Shown here one piece after another: positions 46,237 through 55,169 of a stretch of DNA of 64,000 nucleotides. The stretch is taken from positions 214,127-278,126 of the forward strand of contig NZ_QKOE01000006.1 in the NCBI RefSeq assembly GCF_003226565.1, given 5' to 3'. Position 1 is the first letter of the stretch. Each line of letters begins with the position of its first letter. The notes under the pieces are model-generated. The model saw only the letters and a list, made by a program, of their open reading frames with translations. It ran no database searches and was not told the DNA's origin. Source of the DNA: Parazoarcus communis SWub3 = DSM 12120 (GTDB lineage Bacteria > Pseudomonadota > Gammaproteobacteria > Burkholderiales > Rhodocyclaceae). The position numbers and the translations under genes are program-made.

Positions 46237-46812
46237 ATGAGCATCTCGACAGCCGTCGTGCTGGGCTTGATCGTGATCGCAGTGCTGTACGCGATCGTCA
46301 CCTACAATGGACTGGTCGAGCTCAAGCACAACATCGCCAAAGCGTGGGCCAACATCGATGTGCTGCTCAAGCAGCGCCATGACGAACTACCCAAGCTGGT
46401 GGAGGTCTGTCGCCAGTACAAGCAGTTCGAGCAGGAGACCCTCACCCGAGTCACCGAAGCCCGCTCCCGTGTCGCCCGCGCACGCGAAAATCACGACGTC
46501 CCCGCGCTGGGGGCTGCCGAAGGCATGTTGCGCATGGGACTTGGGCAGATCTTCGCTGTCGCCGAAGCATATCCCGAACTGCGGGCCAACGAGCACTTCA
46601 TGCAGTTGCAAAGCCGGATCACCGCACTGGAAAATGCGATTGCCGACCGGCGCGAGTGGTACAACGAATCCGTCAACATCAATAATGTTCGCGTCGAGCA
46701 GTTTCCCGACCTGATCGTTGCCCGGCTGTTCCGCTTCGATCAACAGCCGCTGCTGGTGTTCTCCAGCGCCCAGAAGGCAGATGTTGACCTGAAAAAACTG
46801 TTCAACGCCTGA
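46237..46812 (+). CDS. LemA family protein
   Basis: 191 residues: one N-terminal membrane helix (about 5-22), then a long helical bundle with VELKHNIAKAWANIDVLLKQRHDELPKLV-type family sequence (parts at about 27-55) and YPELRANEHFMQLQ. A short helix anchor leaves the bundle on the far side of the membrane. Function of LemA is poorly known. It is followed 39 bases later by the GIDE-domain protein, a common pairing. Confidence 0.92.
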   Translation: MSISTAVVLGLIVIAVLYAIVTYNGLVELKHNIAKAWANIDVLLKQRHDELPKLVEVCRQYKQFEQETLTRVTEARSRVARARENHDVPALGAAEGMLRMGLGQIFAVAEAYPELRANEHFMQLQSRITALENAIADRREWYNESVNINNVRVEQFPDLIVARLFRFDQQPLLVFSSAQKADVDLKKLFNA

Positions 46813-46851
46813 GCGAGTCCAGCCCCCATCCGCTGAACTGCGCCGCATCAC

Positions 46852-47751
46852 ATGCTCGTCCGCCTGAGCCGCGACGGCCTCAATGTCAGCCTGCCCATGC
46901 TGCAGCTCGGCTTGGTGGCTTTCGCTATTCATGCGGACCGCAGCATGGGCAGCGCCCTTGCACTGGCCTTGCTGCTGATCAGTGGCCTGTTCGGCTGGTT
47001 TCGATCACTGCGCCACGCACGGCTCATCGTCGATACGCCGACCTCCCGCATTGCCTCGGCAGCCCAGGGCTACACCGAGTTGCGAGGGCGCGGCCAGCCA
47101 CTGCATGGCACTCCGCTACTGTCCCCGCTGAACGGGCTACCTTTGCTGTGGTATCGCCTGAGCACCTTCCGCAAGACATCCGACGGCAAGTGGCGTCATG
47201 TTTCCACCGAGGACAGCGACAGTTCGTTCCTGCTGGATGATGGCAGCGGCGTCTGCGCGGTCGATCCCGATGGAGCCGAAATGCTGATCCGGCGCAAGGA
47301 TGTGGTCGAGCGCGGTGAGCTACGTCAGATCCAGTGGTCATTGCTGCGCCATGACCCCATCTACGTACTGGGCGAATTCAGCACACTGGGCAGCATCTCG
47401 CCCGACCTCGACACCAGCCGCCAGGTGCGGGAGCTGCTCGCACACTGGAAACAGGATCAGAAAACGCTGCTAAAGCGCTTCGATCTCGATGGCGACGGCA
47501 CGATAGACCTCAAGGAATGGGAACTGGCGCGGGCACAGGCGCGACGCGAAGTCGTCAAACAGCGCGACGCGGCACTCGCCGCACCCGAAGCGCATCTGAT
47601 GCGCAAACCTGCGTCCCGGCTCTATCTGATCTCTGACCTGGATCCGCGCCAGATCGCCCGGCGCTACACCTTGTGGTCGGTTTTCCACGCCGCCATCTTT
47701 CTGGGCGCTGCCACCACACTGGCCTGGTTTGGACAGATCGGCGTGTCTTGA
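46852..47751 (+). CDS. GIDE-domain membrane protein with an EF-hand-like loop
   Basis: 299 residues. Membrane helices near 13-50 and 270-292 flank a soluble domain with GYTELRGRG, PLLSPLNGLPLLWYRL and FLLDDGSG, which I read as the GIDE domain of the 'E3 ubiquitin ligase' family; the RING part of eukaryotic members is absent, so ligase activity is not implied. DLDGDGTIDLKE (211-222) is a textbook 12-residue EF-hand loop, which suggests calcium binding. Pairs with lemA. No function is known. Confidence 0.75.
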   Translation: MLVRLSRDGLNVSLPMLQLGLVAFAIHADRSMGSALALALLLISGLFGWFRSLRHARLIVDTPTSRIASAAQGYTELRGRGQPLHGTPLLSPLNGLPLLWYRLSTFRKTSDGKWRHVSTEDSDSSFLLDDGSGVCAVDPDGAEMLIRRKDVVERGELRQIQWSLLRHDPIYVLGEFSTLGSISPDLDTSRQVRELLAHWKQDQKTLLKRFDLDGDGTIDLKEWELARAQARREVVKQRDAALAAPEAHLMRKPASRLYLISDLDPRQIARRYTLWSVFHAAIFLGAATTLAWFGQIGVS

Positions 47752-47752
47752 C

Positions 47753-49660
47753 TCAGCCTGCAGAACGCGTTTCGAGCAACTCCCAACGCAACATTGCAGC
47801 TTCGATCTCTCCGTCGAGCGCATCGAGCCTGGCGCTCAGGCTGGCGACCTCGGCTGGCGCATTCTGATAAAGCGCCGGGTCGGCAAGACGCGTCTGGATC
47901 GAAACCTGTTCGGCCTCGAGAGCAGCAATGCGATCGGGCAAGGACTCGAGCTCACGCTTCTCGTTGAAACTCAGCTTGTCACTGCGCTTTGCGACCGGAC
48001 GCTCCGCCACGGGACGGGCGCTACTGGACTGCATACGCTGTGCCTGCTGGCGTTGAGATTCACGCTCGGCCTGAACACGCTGCCACTCGGCATACCCCCC
48101 TGCGTACTCCGCCCATCGCCCATCGCCCTCGGCGGCAATCACCTGAGTGACCACGTTGTCCAGAAACGCGCGGTCATGGCTGACCAGAAACAGGGTACCG
48201 TCATACGAGGACAACAGCTCCTCCAGCAGATCCAGGGTTTCAATGTCCAGATCGTTGGTCGGCTCATCGAGCACCATCACATTGGCGGGGCGGGCAAACA
48301 GGCGGGCCAGCAACAGGCGGTTGCGCTCCCCCCCCGACAGTGACTTGACCGGCGAACGCGCACGCTGCGGCGCAAACAGAAAGTCGCCCAGATAGCCGAT
48401 CACATGCTTGCGCTCACCGGCAATCTCGACAAAGTCCGATCCCGGACTGATGACCTCGGTCAGCGGTAGCTCCGGATCCAGCTGGGCACGCAACTGGTCG
48501 AAATAAGCCACACTCTGACGCGTTCCGCGGCGGATCGAGCCCTCATCAGCCTCGATCTCGCCGAGGATGAGCTTGAGCAAGGTGGTCTTGCCAGCCCCGT
48601 TGGGACCAATGAAGCCGATGCGGTCTCCACGCATGATGCGAGTGGAGAAGTCCCGCACCACGGTGCGCTCACCATAGCGCTTGGTGACATTCGTCAGCTC
48701 CGCCACCATCTGGCCGCTTTTCTCACCGCGATCAACCGCCAGGTTGACGTTACCCAGCCGATCGCGCCGCGCTGCACGCTCGCGACGCAGCGCCTCGAGA
48801 CGGCGCACTCGACCTTCATTGCGCGTGCGGCGGGCTTCCACCCCCTTGCGTATCCACACCTCCTCCTGCGCCAGTACCTTGTCGAAGCGGGCATTGGCCT
48901 TGGCTTCAGCCTCGAGCTCGTCCGCCTTGCGTCGCAGATAATCAGCAAAGCGTCCCGGGTAGCTCGACAGGATGCCGCGGTCAAGCTCGACAATCCGAGT
49001 GGCCACCTGGTCGAGAAAGACCCGGTCGTGGGTGATCACCACCACCGCGCCACGGAAGTCGCGAATCAGCCCTTCGAGCCAGAGGATGCCATCAAGGTCG
49101 AGGTGATTGGTCGGCTCATCCAGCAGCAGCAACTCTGGCTCGGCAACCAGTGCTCGGGCAAGCGCAACCCGCTTGACACCGCCCCCCGACAGACTGGAAA
49201 CCTTTGCCTCACCCGGCAGTCCGAGCAGACCGAGCATCTGCTCGACACGCTGGTTCAGGCGCCAGCCGTCAGCCGCCTCGACGGCATGTTGCAGGGCATC
49301 CAGTCTGGCCAGCGTTGCTGGATCGGCCGTTTCGGCCACCTCGAGCATGGCTGCGTGATAATCCACCAGCAACTGGGCGGCATCACCCAGCCCCTCTGCG
49401 ACCGAGGCGAACACATCGCGCTCGAGATCGAAGTCGGCCTCCTGCGGAACATATGCGGTAGTCAGACCGGACTGGCGCCACAAGGCGCCGTCGTCGAGCG
49501 TGGCCTGTCCAGCCAGCGCACGCAACAGACTGGACTTGCCAGAACCGTTGCGCCCAATCAGCGCCACCCGCTCGCCGGCATCGAGCTGAAATTCGGCATG
49601 GGCGAGCAGATCGACGTGGCCAAAGGCCAGACAGGCGTTATCAACGGAGAGGATGGACAT
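47753..49660 (-). CDS. uup: ABC-F ATPase Uup
   Basis: 635 residues. Two ABC domains with Walker A GRNGSGKSS and GPNGAGKTT, signatures LSGGGVKR and LSGGERNR, and Walker B LLLLDEPTNHLDLD and VMVLDEPTNDLDIE; the linker is charged, and a coiled-coil C-terminal domain (about 545-635) marks the Uup branch. No membrane helices: it is a soluble protein acting on ribosomes or DNA intermediates. It is convergent with the GIDE gene, 1 base between stops. Confidence 0.92.
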   Translation of the reverse strand: MSILSVDNACLAFGHVDLLAHAEFQLDAGERVALIGRNGSGKSSLLRALAGQATLDDGALWRQSGLTTAYVPQEADFDLERDVFASVAEGLGDAAQLLVDYHAAMLEVAETADPATLARLDALQHAVEAADGWRLNQRVEQMLGLLGLPGEAKVSSLSGGGVKRVALARALVAEPELLLLDEPTNHLDLDGILWLEGLIRDFRGAVVVITHDRVFLDQVATRIVELDRGILSSYPGRFADYLRRKADELEAEAKANARFDKVLAQEEVWIRKGVEARRTRNEGRVRRLEALRRERAARRDRLGNVNLAVDRGEKSGQMVAELTNVTKRYGERTVVRDFSTRIMRGDRIGFIGPNGAGKTTLLKLILGEIEADEGSIRRGTRQSVAYFDQLRAQLDPELPLTEVISPGSDFVEIAGERKHVIGYLGDFLFAPQRARSPVKSLSGGERNRLLLARLFARPANVMVLDEPTNDLDIETLDLLEELLSSYDGTLFLVSHDRAFLDNVVTQVIAAEGDGRWAEYAGGYAEWQRVQAERESQRQQAQRMQSSSARPVAERPVAKRSDKLSFNEKRELESLPDRIAALEAEQVSIQTRLADPALYQNAPAEVASLSARLDALDGEIEAAMLRWELLETRSAG

Positions 49661-49789
49661 GTGACGCTCGAAGATGACCGAAAGATGTGGATTCTAACGG
49701 CCCACTCACTTCTGCGCAGCCGCCTGCATAATGCAATGCAATGCAACATGCCGCTGACGACCGGCGCTCGCGCTAACAGGATGGCAACA

Positions 49790-51880
49790 ATGGAAGCATC
49801 GCTTGTAAAACTTGTCGAAAGATCCAATCAGGATGGCGATCCCGTCGCGCTCTGGGTCAGTCTGGTCGATGCGATACGCCCGCACCGGGCCAGCCAGGTG
49901 ACTGCAGCGACTGAAGCGGTACGTACCCTAACCCACATCCTGGCGCGGCGGGATGACCTGCGCAAGGCACTGCAAGCGGCATTCCTGCAACTGTTCATCG
50001 AACGCAAACAGGTTTCGCTTTACGTTGTGTCGGGCATCCTGCCGTCTACCGGTTTCTTCTCCGAGACAGCACGCCGCATCTCCGACCGTATCCTGCCGGA
50101 GGTAATCGATACCAGCTACATGAAGGACTTGCTGTCGGTGATCTTTCATCGTAGCGACGATGCGCAATGGGTCGGTGCGGTGGCAGACGAGGTCTGGGGC
50201 GATCTGCTGCAAATCCTGCTGGACCATCCAGGCTCAGCCGAAAGCGAAACGCCATGCGAACTGCCTGTTGCACTGGCGGAAATGCTGGAGGCCCTGCGCA
50301 TGCTCTCCTACCACATCGCCGCAATCGGGCTGGACCCTGAACTGGTCCGGGTCGACCCGCAGCTGGAAGAGTTTGAATCCCCATTCCTGGCGCAAAACGC
50401 CGAAGTCGTGCGCTATCTGAAGCACTACCGCGAATGGTGGTGCAACCCGGAAACGCCGCTCGAGGACGAGGCACAACTGACCGTCATGCTGGACCAATGT
50501 CAGGAAGTGCTGCAACGCGTTCGCAGACGGGCAACCCGTCTTGGCACCAGCCTGACCCTGACCTTCAAGCTGGAGCGCTTGCGTCAGCATCTTGTGCGCA
50601 CGAACGCACTGGTCGAATTACTGCGCAGCATGCATGGCACCCGTCAGGTCAGCAGGGTGGTACCGCAGGCAATCCAGCTGTTCAAGGAGTTGGTGCACGC
50701 CGAATGCCGCCGCAACCATCTATCCGACTACTGGAGCAAGAATGTTGAGCTCCTGTCCCTGCGAATGACCGAGAGCGCAAGCAAAACCGGTGAGCACTAC
50801 ATCACCTCGACCCGCGACGAGTATTTCGGGATGCTGCGCTCCGCGGCATTGGGCGGCTTGATCATCGCCTTCATGGCAGCATTCAAGATCATCCTGAGCC
50901 GACAGGGTTTTGCGCCCTTGAACGAGTTGCTGAGCTTCTGCCTGAATTACGGCCTGGGCTTTGCCTTGATCCACATCCTGGGCGGTACGGTGGCCACCAA
51001 ACAACCCGCGATGACGGCAAACGCGATTGCCGCGTCGATCAGCGAGAGTCGGGGCAAGGTACGCGACATGGAGAGCCTGTCGGACCTTATAGTGCGCACC
51101 ATCCGCAGCCAGCTTGCCGCCATTGCCGGCAACGTGGGCGTCGCCATCCCGGTCGCGATCTTGCTGTCGCTGATCATTGTCAGCCTCACCGGATCAGCCT
51201 TCATCGATGCCGACAAGGCCGGGCATCTGCTTCAGGAGGTTGACCCACGTGGCGGAGCCCTGTTCTTTGCCGCAGTGGCCGGTGTCTGCCTGTTTCTGTC
51301 CGGGCTGATTGCGGCCTACTACGACAATCTGTCAGCCTACAACAGGGTTCCGCAACGTCTGCTGCAACTGCGTTGGCCCCGACGCCTGTTGGGCGAGGTC
51401 CGCACGCAGAAAATCGCCGCTTATGTCGAGAACAACCTCGGCGCGCTGGCTGGCAACTTCTTCTTCGGCTTCCTGCTTGGCGGTGCGACCGCACTGGGGG
51501 TGCTGTTTGGACTGCCGCTGGACATCCGCCACATCGCCTTTTCGTCGGCCTACGTCGGCTATGCCACGGTCGGACTCGAGTTCACCATACCGCTGCAGGC
51601 ACTCAGCCTGGCGCTGGGTGGAGTACTGTTGATCGGATTGGTCAACCTGGCGGTCAGCTTCTCGCTCACGCTTTACGTCGCCATGCGCGCGCGCCGGATC
51701 ACCTTTGCACAAGGCCGGGCGCTATCCGCATCTTTGCTGAAGCGCCTGAGCACCCGACCGCAGGACTTCATCATCCCGCCGAAAAACGATGCATTCCCAA
51801 CAGATCCGTCAGTCGCCGCAGCCGCAGAAAATGGCTCGTCGCCGACGGAAAGTCCGCGTCACGAAGGATCACCACACTGA
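49790..51880 (+). CDS. Gcr-type 'site-specific recombinase' membrane protein
   Basis: About 696 residues. A soluble helical N-terminal part (to about 360) is followed by about seven membrane helices, including AALGGLIIAFMAAFKIIL, LSLIIVSLTGSAFIDA and LAGNFFFGFLLGGATALGVL. It matches the family named 'site-specific recombinase Gcr' after a Neisseria protein, but the membrane topology makes true recombinase activity unlikely. ATG 49790 has AGG 9 bases upstream; 49781 is possible. Divergent from uup. Confidence 0.8.
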   Translation: MEASLVKLVERSNQDGDPVALWVSLVDAIRPHRASQVTAATEAVRTLTHILARRDDLRKALQAAFLQLFIERKQVSLYVVSGILPSTGFFSETARRISDRILPEVIDTSYMKDLLSVIFHRSDDAQWVGAVADEVWGDLLQILLDHPGSAESETPCELPVALAEMLEALRMLSYHIAAIGLDPELVRVDPQLEEFESPFLAQNAEVVRYLKHYREWWCNPETPLEDEAQLTVMLDQCQEVLQRVRRRATRLGTSLTLTFKLERLRQHLVRTNALVELLRSMHGTRQVSRVVPQAIQLFKELVHAECRRNHLSDYWSKNVELLSLRMTESASKTGEHYITSTRDEYFGMLRSAALGGLIIAFMAAFKIILSRQGFAPLNELLSFCLNYGLGFALIHILGGTVATKQPAMTANAIAASISESRGKVRDMESLSDLIVRTIRSQLAAIAGNVGVAIPVAILLSLIIVSLTGSAFIDADKAGHLLQEVDPRGGALFFAAVAGVCLFLSGLIAAYYDNLSAYNRVPQRLLQLRWPRRLLGEVRTQKIAAYVENNLGALAGNFFFGFLLGGATALGVLFGLPLDIRHIAFSSAYVGYATVGLEFTIPLQALSLALGGVLLIGLVNLAVSFSLTLYVAMRARRITFAQGRALSASLLKRLSTRPQDFIIPPKNDAFPTDPSVAAAAENGSSPTESPRHEGSPH

Positions 51881-51925
51881 CATCGCTTTGAGCCGCAGCC
51901 GCAACCGGATAGAATGCCGGCCGGC

Positions 51926-52000
51926 CTCCTTGTAGTTCAATGGATAGAACAGCCGCCTCCTAAGCGGCAAATGTGGGTTCGATTCCCGCCGAGGAGACCA
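51926..52000 (+). tRNA. tRNA-Arg (anticodon CCT)
   Basis: 75 bases including an encoded CCA. Acceptor CTCCTTG/CGAGGAG (one G-U pair), D arm with AATGGATA, anticodon stem GCCGC/GCGGC around loop CTCCTAA (anticodon CCT, reads AGG), and T arm GTGGG-TTCGATT-CCCGC. No integrase or duplicated 3' end nearby, so it is not an occupied attachment site. Confidence 0.97.
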
Positions 52001-52108
52001 ACTTAGAACACCGGGACACACCCGGATGACTCCAAAGCCCACGATATCACTGGATACGCGGGTTCTTTATTCTTACAAGCTCAGCACAGCCTAACAAGCA
52101 AGGTGACA

Positions 52109-52906
52109 CTACAGCCCATTCAATAGGTTGCTGAGGTGCTCGACGGGTATCGCATAACTGATACCGGAAGGATCGCTCAGAATGTTCTCCTTGGTTCCCT
52201 TGACAAACACCATATTGATCACGCCAACCACCTCTCCCGTTTCGGGATCGAACACCGGACTTCCGCTGTTGCCCGGGTAGGCCGTCGCGTCGAGTTGATA
52301 CACCCGAAACACCTCTCCTGACAGACGCCGGATCAAGGCAGGATTGAGGTCGCGCGCGTTACCCTGAGGAATACCGATCGGCGTAATCGCCGCAATGATG
52401 CCGCGATGCGTCACTGGTGTCATGCCGAGCGCGTTGCCAATGGGAAAACCGGTGAACGCGATTGCCTGCCCCTCCTGCGGCTTGCTGCCACGCGCCAATG
52501 ACAACGCAGGCAAAGGCTCGCCTTGCTCCATCCGCAAAACTGCCAAGTCGCGATTACGATCGACAGCCACCCGCCGCACCTCACGAACACCACGCGTCTG
52601 CTCGTCGCCAGGCAGGACGATAACCAGCGACTCCATACCATCGGTAGCGAGACTCTCAGGAAGCACATGGGCATTGGTGGCGATCAGGCGGCCATTGCCA
52701 ACAGCAAAACCAGTACCAAGAAAGCGGAAAGCCGGACTACGCGTACGCTGATAAGTACCGATGGCCACCACCGAAGGCTTGATCTGCGGAAGCACTTCGA
52801 CCAAACCACCCGCCATCGCCTGGGGTGACATGATCATCAGGCTCTGCACGAGGACGGCAAGCATCATCGTTCGCAGTACGCCAATAATTGACCAGTAGCG
52901 GAACAT
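52109..52906 (-). CDS. Trypsin-like serine protease, exported
   Basis: 265 residues. Signal peptide (to about MAG, residue 33) and a trypsin-like domain with the full triad: His80 in ATNAHV, Asp120 in RDLAVL, Ser214 in PGNSGSP. No PDZ domain is present, unlike DegP/DegQ. It starts 12 bases after the transglycosylase stop, so both are in one operon with the exopolysaccharide genes. It probably acts in the periplasm on cell-surface proteins; the link to PEP-CTERM processing is inference. Confidence 0.88.
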   Translation of the reverse strand: MFRYWSIIGVLRTMMLAVLVQSLMIMSPQAMAGGLVEVLPQIKPSVVAIGTYQRTRSPAFRFLGTGFAVGNGRLIATNAHVLPESLATDGMESLVIVLPGDEQTRGVREVRRVAVDRNRDLAVLRMEQGEPLPALSLARGSKPQEGQAIAFTGFPIGNALGMTPVTHRGIIAAITPIGIPQGNARDLNPALIRRLSGEVFRVYQLDATAYPGNSGSPVFDPETGEVVGVINMVFVKGTKENILSDPSGISYAIPVEHLSNLLNGL

Positions 52907-52918
52907 GAATCTCCCTCC

Positions 52919-53818
52919 TCACTGCGCAACCAGGCGCTGAGCCGACATCACTGAACTGGGCGATACGACATCAGGGTCGTATGGATGTCGTTGATTACGT
53001 ACAAAAGCGAGAATCCGCTCAACATAAAGACGTGTTTCCTTGTAGGGCGGAACGCCCCGAAAACGATCGACCGCCCCTTCTCCGGCGTTATAACCCGCCG
53101 CCGCCAACGCGATATCACCTTCAAAATAGGCCAGTAACCAACGTAGATAGGCCAGCCCCCCCTTGATGTTCTGCTCCGGATCCAGCGGCTGACGGACATT
53201 GAAGCGCGCCGCAGTCTCGGGAATCAATTGCATGACACCCATTGCGTTCTTGGGTGACAGGGCTTCAGCGTTGAGATTGGACTCCGCCAAGGCGATCCCG
53301 AGCGCAAGTCGCGGCTGTATACCGTAACGCGGTGCCAGATCAACCAGCAGGCGGGCAATACGTTGCCGCTCGCCCGACATTGCAGCGATCAACTCATCGG
53401 CGGGCCAGGCTTCAAGTAGTGTTTCAGGCGGGGGATGCAGGCAATCGGGCACCTCGCCCGTATAGGGGCCGGTAAACCGCAACATCTTCTCAGCATGGGG
53501 GTTACCTAGAAACGCCGCCATTGCGAACAGGGTGCCCGCATAGGCGTCATTGCGCGCGACACCACGCGCATTGGCATACATCCAGCCCAGGGCATACATG
53601 GCTTCAGGCTCCCCCAGGCGGGCGGATTCGCAGTACAGCACCGCCGCATGCTCGGGGTCGCGCCTCACCCCCTCTCCATGTTCATAGCTGAGCGCCTGAA
53701 CCGCCAGATAACGGGCATGGTCGGCAAAAGCAGCCGCAACCAGGTCAGACGCCACTGCGACGGAGGGGGCAGGCAGTAGCCCTGACATCACTACAGCGCA
53801 TGCCAGCAAGCGTTTCAT
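52919..53818 (-). CDS. Lytic transglycosylase (SLT) with Sel1-like repeats
   Basis: 299 residues. Signal peptide (cleaved near AVAS, residue 24), two Sel1-like repeats (AAVLYCESARLGEPEAMYALG-type, about 35-110) and an SLT domain (about 150-280): GIALAESNLNAEAL with catalytic Glu, AMGVMQLIPETA, NIKGGLAYLRWLL and AAAGYNAGEGAVD. It cuts peptidoglycan without water, making room for envelope machinery. ATG 53818 gives a standard signal peptide. It lies between the UDP-sugar dehydrogenase and the protease. Confidence 0.9.
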   Translation of the reverse strand: MKRLLACAVVMSGLLPAPSVAVASDLVAAAFADHARYLAVQALSYEHGEGVRRDPEHAAVLYCESARLGEPEAMYALGWMYANARGVARNDAYAGTLFAMAAFLGNPHAEKMLRFTGPYTGEVPDCLHPPPETLLEAWPADELIAAMSGERQRIARLLVDLAPRYGIQPRLALGIALAESNLNAEALSPKNAMGVMQLIPETAARFNVRQPLDPEQNIKGGLAYLRWLLAYFEGDIALAAAGYNAGEGAVDRFRGVPPYKETRLYVERILAFVRNQRHPYDPDVVSPSSVMSAQRLVAQ

Positions 53819-53848
53819 CACCTCACCCCGCCACCACAATACACCTTT

Positions 53849-55129
53849 TTACAGACGCCAGACGGTTGCACCCGCAGCTGCCAGCGCTTCGGCGTCGTAA
53901 CACGACTTGACGTCGGCAAATACCCCCTTGGGCGCCAACTTGCTCAACAACGCAGGCAGGGGCATCTTGATATAGTGATCATGCGATACCGCAGCGACGA
54001 TGGCTTGGGCAGTGGGCAGCGCATCCCATTCGGTCAGCGCAACTCCATATTCATGAACAGCTTCGTCGGATGAAGCCACCGGGTCATGAACATGAACCGA
54101 GCAGCCGTAACTTTGCAGTTCGCGGATAACGTCGATCACCTTGCTGTTGCGAAGATCGGGACAGTTTTCCTTGAAGGTGAGGCCAAGCACAATCACATCA
54201 GCCCCCTTGATGCTTGACCCTGCGCCGATCATTTGCTTGACGGTCTGTTCGGCGACATACTTGCCCATACCATCGTTGATGCGACGTCCTGCCAGGATGA
54301 CCTGAGGATGATAGCCAAGCATCTCCGCCTTGTGCGTGAGGTAATAGGGGTCGACGCCGATGCAGTGCCCACCCACCAGGCCCGGGCGGAAGGGTAGGAA
54401 GTTCCACTTCGTGCCTGCAGCCTTCAGCACTTCCAGCGTATCGATCCCGATCCGGTGAAAGATGAGTGCCAACTCATTCATCAATGCGATGTTGAGATCT
54501 CGCTGTGTATTCTCGATGACTTTCGCCGCTTCGGCGACCTTGATCGAGCTGGCTGGATAGACGCCAGCGGTGATCACTGCACCATAGATGCGCTTGATCG
54601 TCTCCAGTGTTTCAGGGGTATCACCGGAAACCACCTTGACGATCTTGGTGACGGTCCGCTCCTTATCGCCGGGATTGATACGCTCTGGCGAATAGCCCAC
54701 AAAAAAATCCTGCTTCCATTTCAGCCCGGACTCACGCTCGATGATTGGAATGCAGACTTCTTCGGTTGCACCAGGATAGACTGTGGACTCAAACACGATG
54801 ACTGCACCGCGTTTGAGATTGCGCCCCACGGTTTCCGAAGACTTGACCAAGGGTGTGAAATCCGGCTGATGTGCGTCGTCGACCGGCGTCGGGACAGCCA
54901 CAATGATGAAATCAGCATCGCGAAGGACCGACGGCTCGCTATGACAAGTCAGCTGCGTTGCTGCCCGCAAGTCCTCAGAGGAGACCTCACCAGTGGGGTC
55001 CACAAACTCACGATAGGCAGCCACCTTGGCCGCAGACAGGTCAAACCCGATCGTCCGAAACCGTTTGCCGAACTCGACCGCCAACGGGAGCCCCACATAG
55101 CCCAAACCAATTACCGCAATCGTCGTCAT
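53849..55129 (-). CDS. UDP-N-acetyl-sugar 6-dehydrogenase (TviB/WbpO type)
   Basis: 426 residues, UDP-Glc/GDP-Man dehydrogenase family. N-terminal NAD motif IGLGYVGLPLA (7-17), substrate domain, and catalytic Cys256 in GGHCIGVDPYYL. GTKWNFLPFRPG and ERINPGDKERT put it with UDP-GlcNAc/GalNAc dehydrogenases rather than UDP-glucose dehydrogenase. It supplies an acidic amino sugar for the exopolysaccharide. Start 55129; 40 bases after prsT. Confidence 0.88.
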   Translation of the reverse strand: MTTIAVIGLGYVGLPLAVEFGKRFRTIGFDLSAAKVAAYREFVDPTGEVSSEDLRAATQLTCHSEPSVLRDADFIIVAVPTPVDDAHQPDFTPLVKSSETVGRNLKRGAVIVFESTVYPGATEEVCIPIIERESGLKWKQDFFVGYSPERINPGDKERTVTKIVKVVSGDTPETLETIKRIYGAVITAGVYPASSIKVAEAAKVIENTQRDLNIALMNELALIFHRIGIDTLEVLKAAGTKWNFLPFRPGLVGGHCIGVDPYYLTHKAEMLGYHPQVILAGRRINDGMGKYVAEQTVKQMIGAGSSIKGADVIVLGLTFKENCPDLRNSKVIDVIRELQSYGCSVHVHDPVASSDEAVHEYGVALTEWDALPTAQAIVAAVSHDHYIKMPLPALLSKLAPKGVFADVKSCYDAEALAAAGATVWRL

Positions 55130-55169
55130 CGCATTCCATCCTTCGTCAAAACCCGAGCTTGAGCCGGGA

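Noticed and set aside
49028..49780. Long upstream extension of the Gcr-type protein frame
   Set aside because: It runs antisense through uup; the family match starts near 49790, which also has a ribosome site.
51926..52108. Integration site at tRNA-Arg
   Set aside because: No integrase, no repeat of the tRNA 3' end and no change in gene type next to it.
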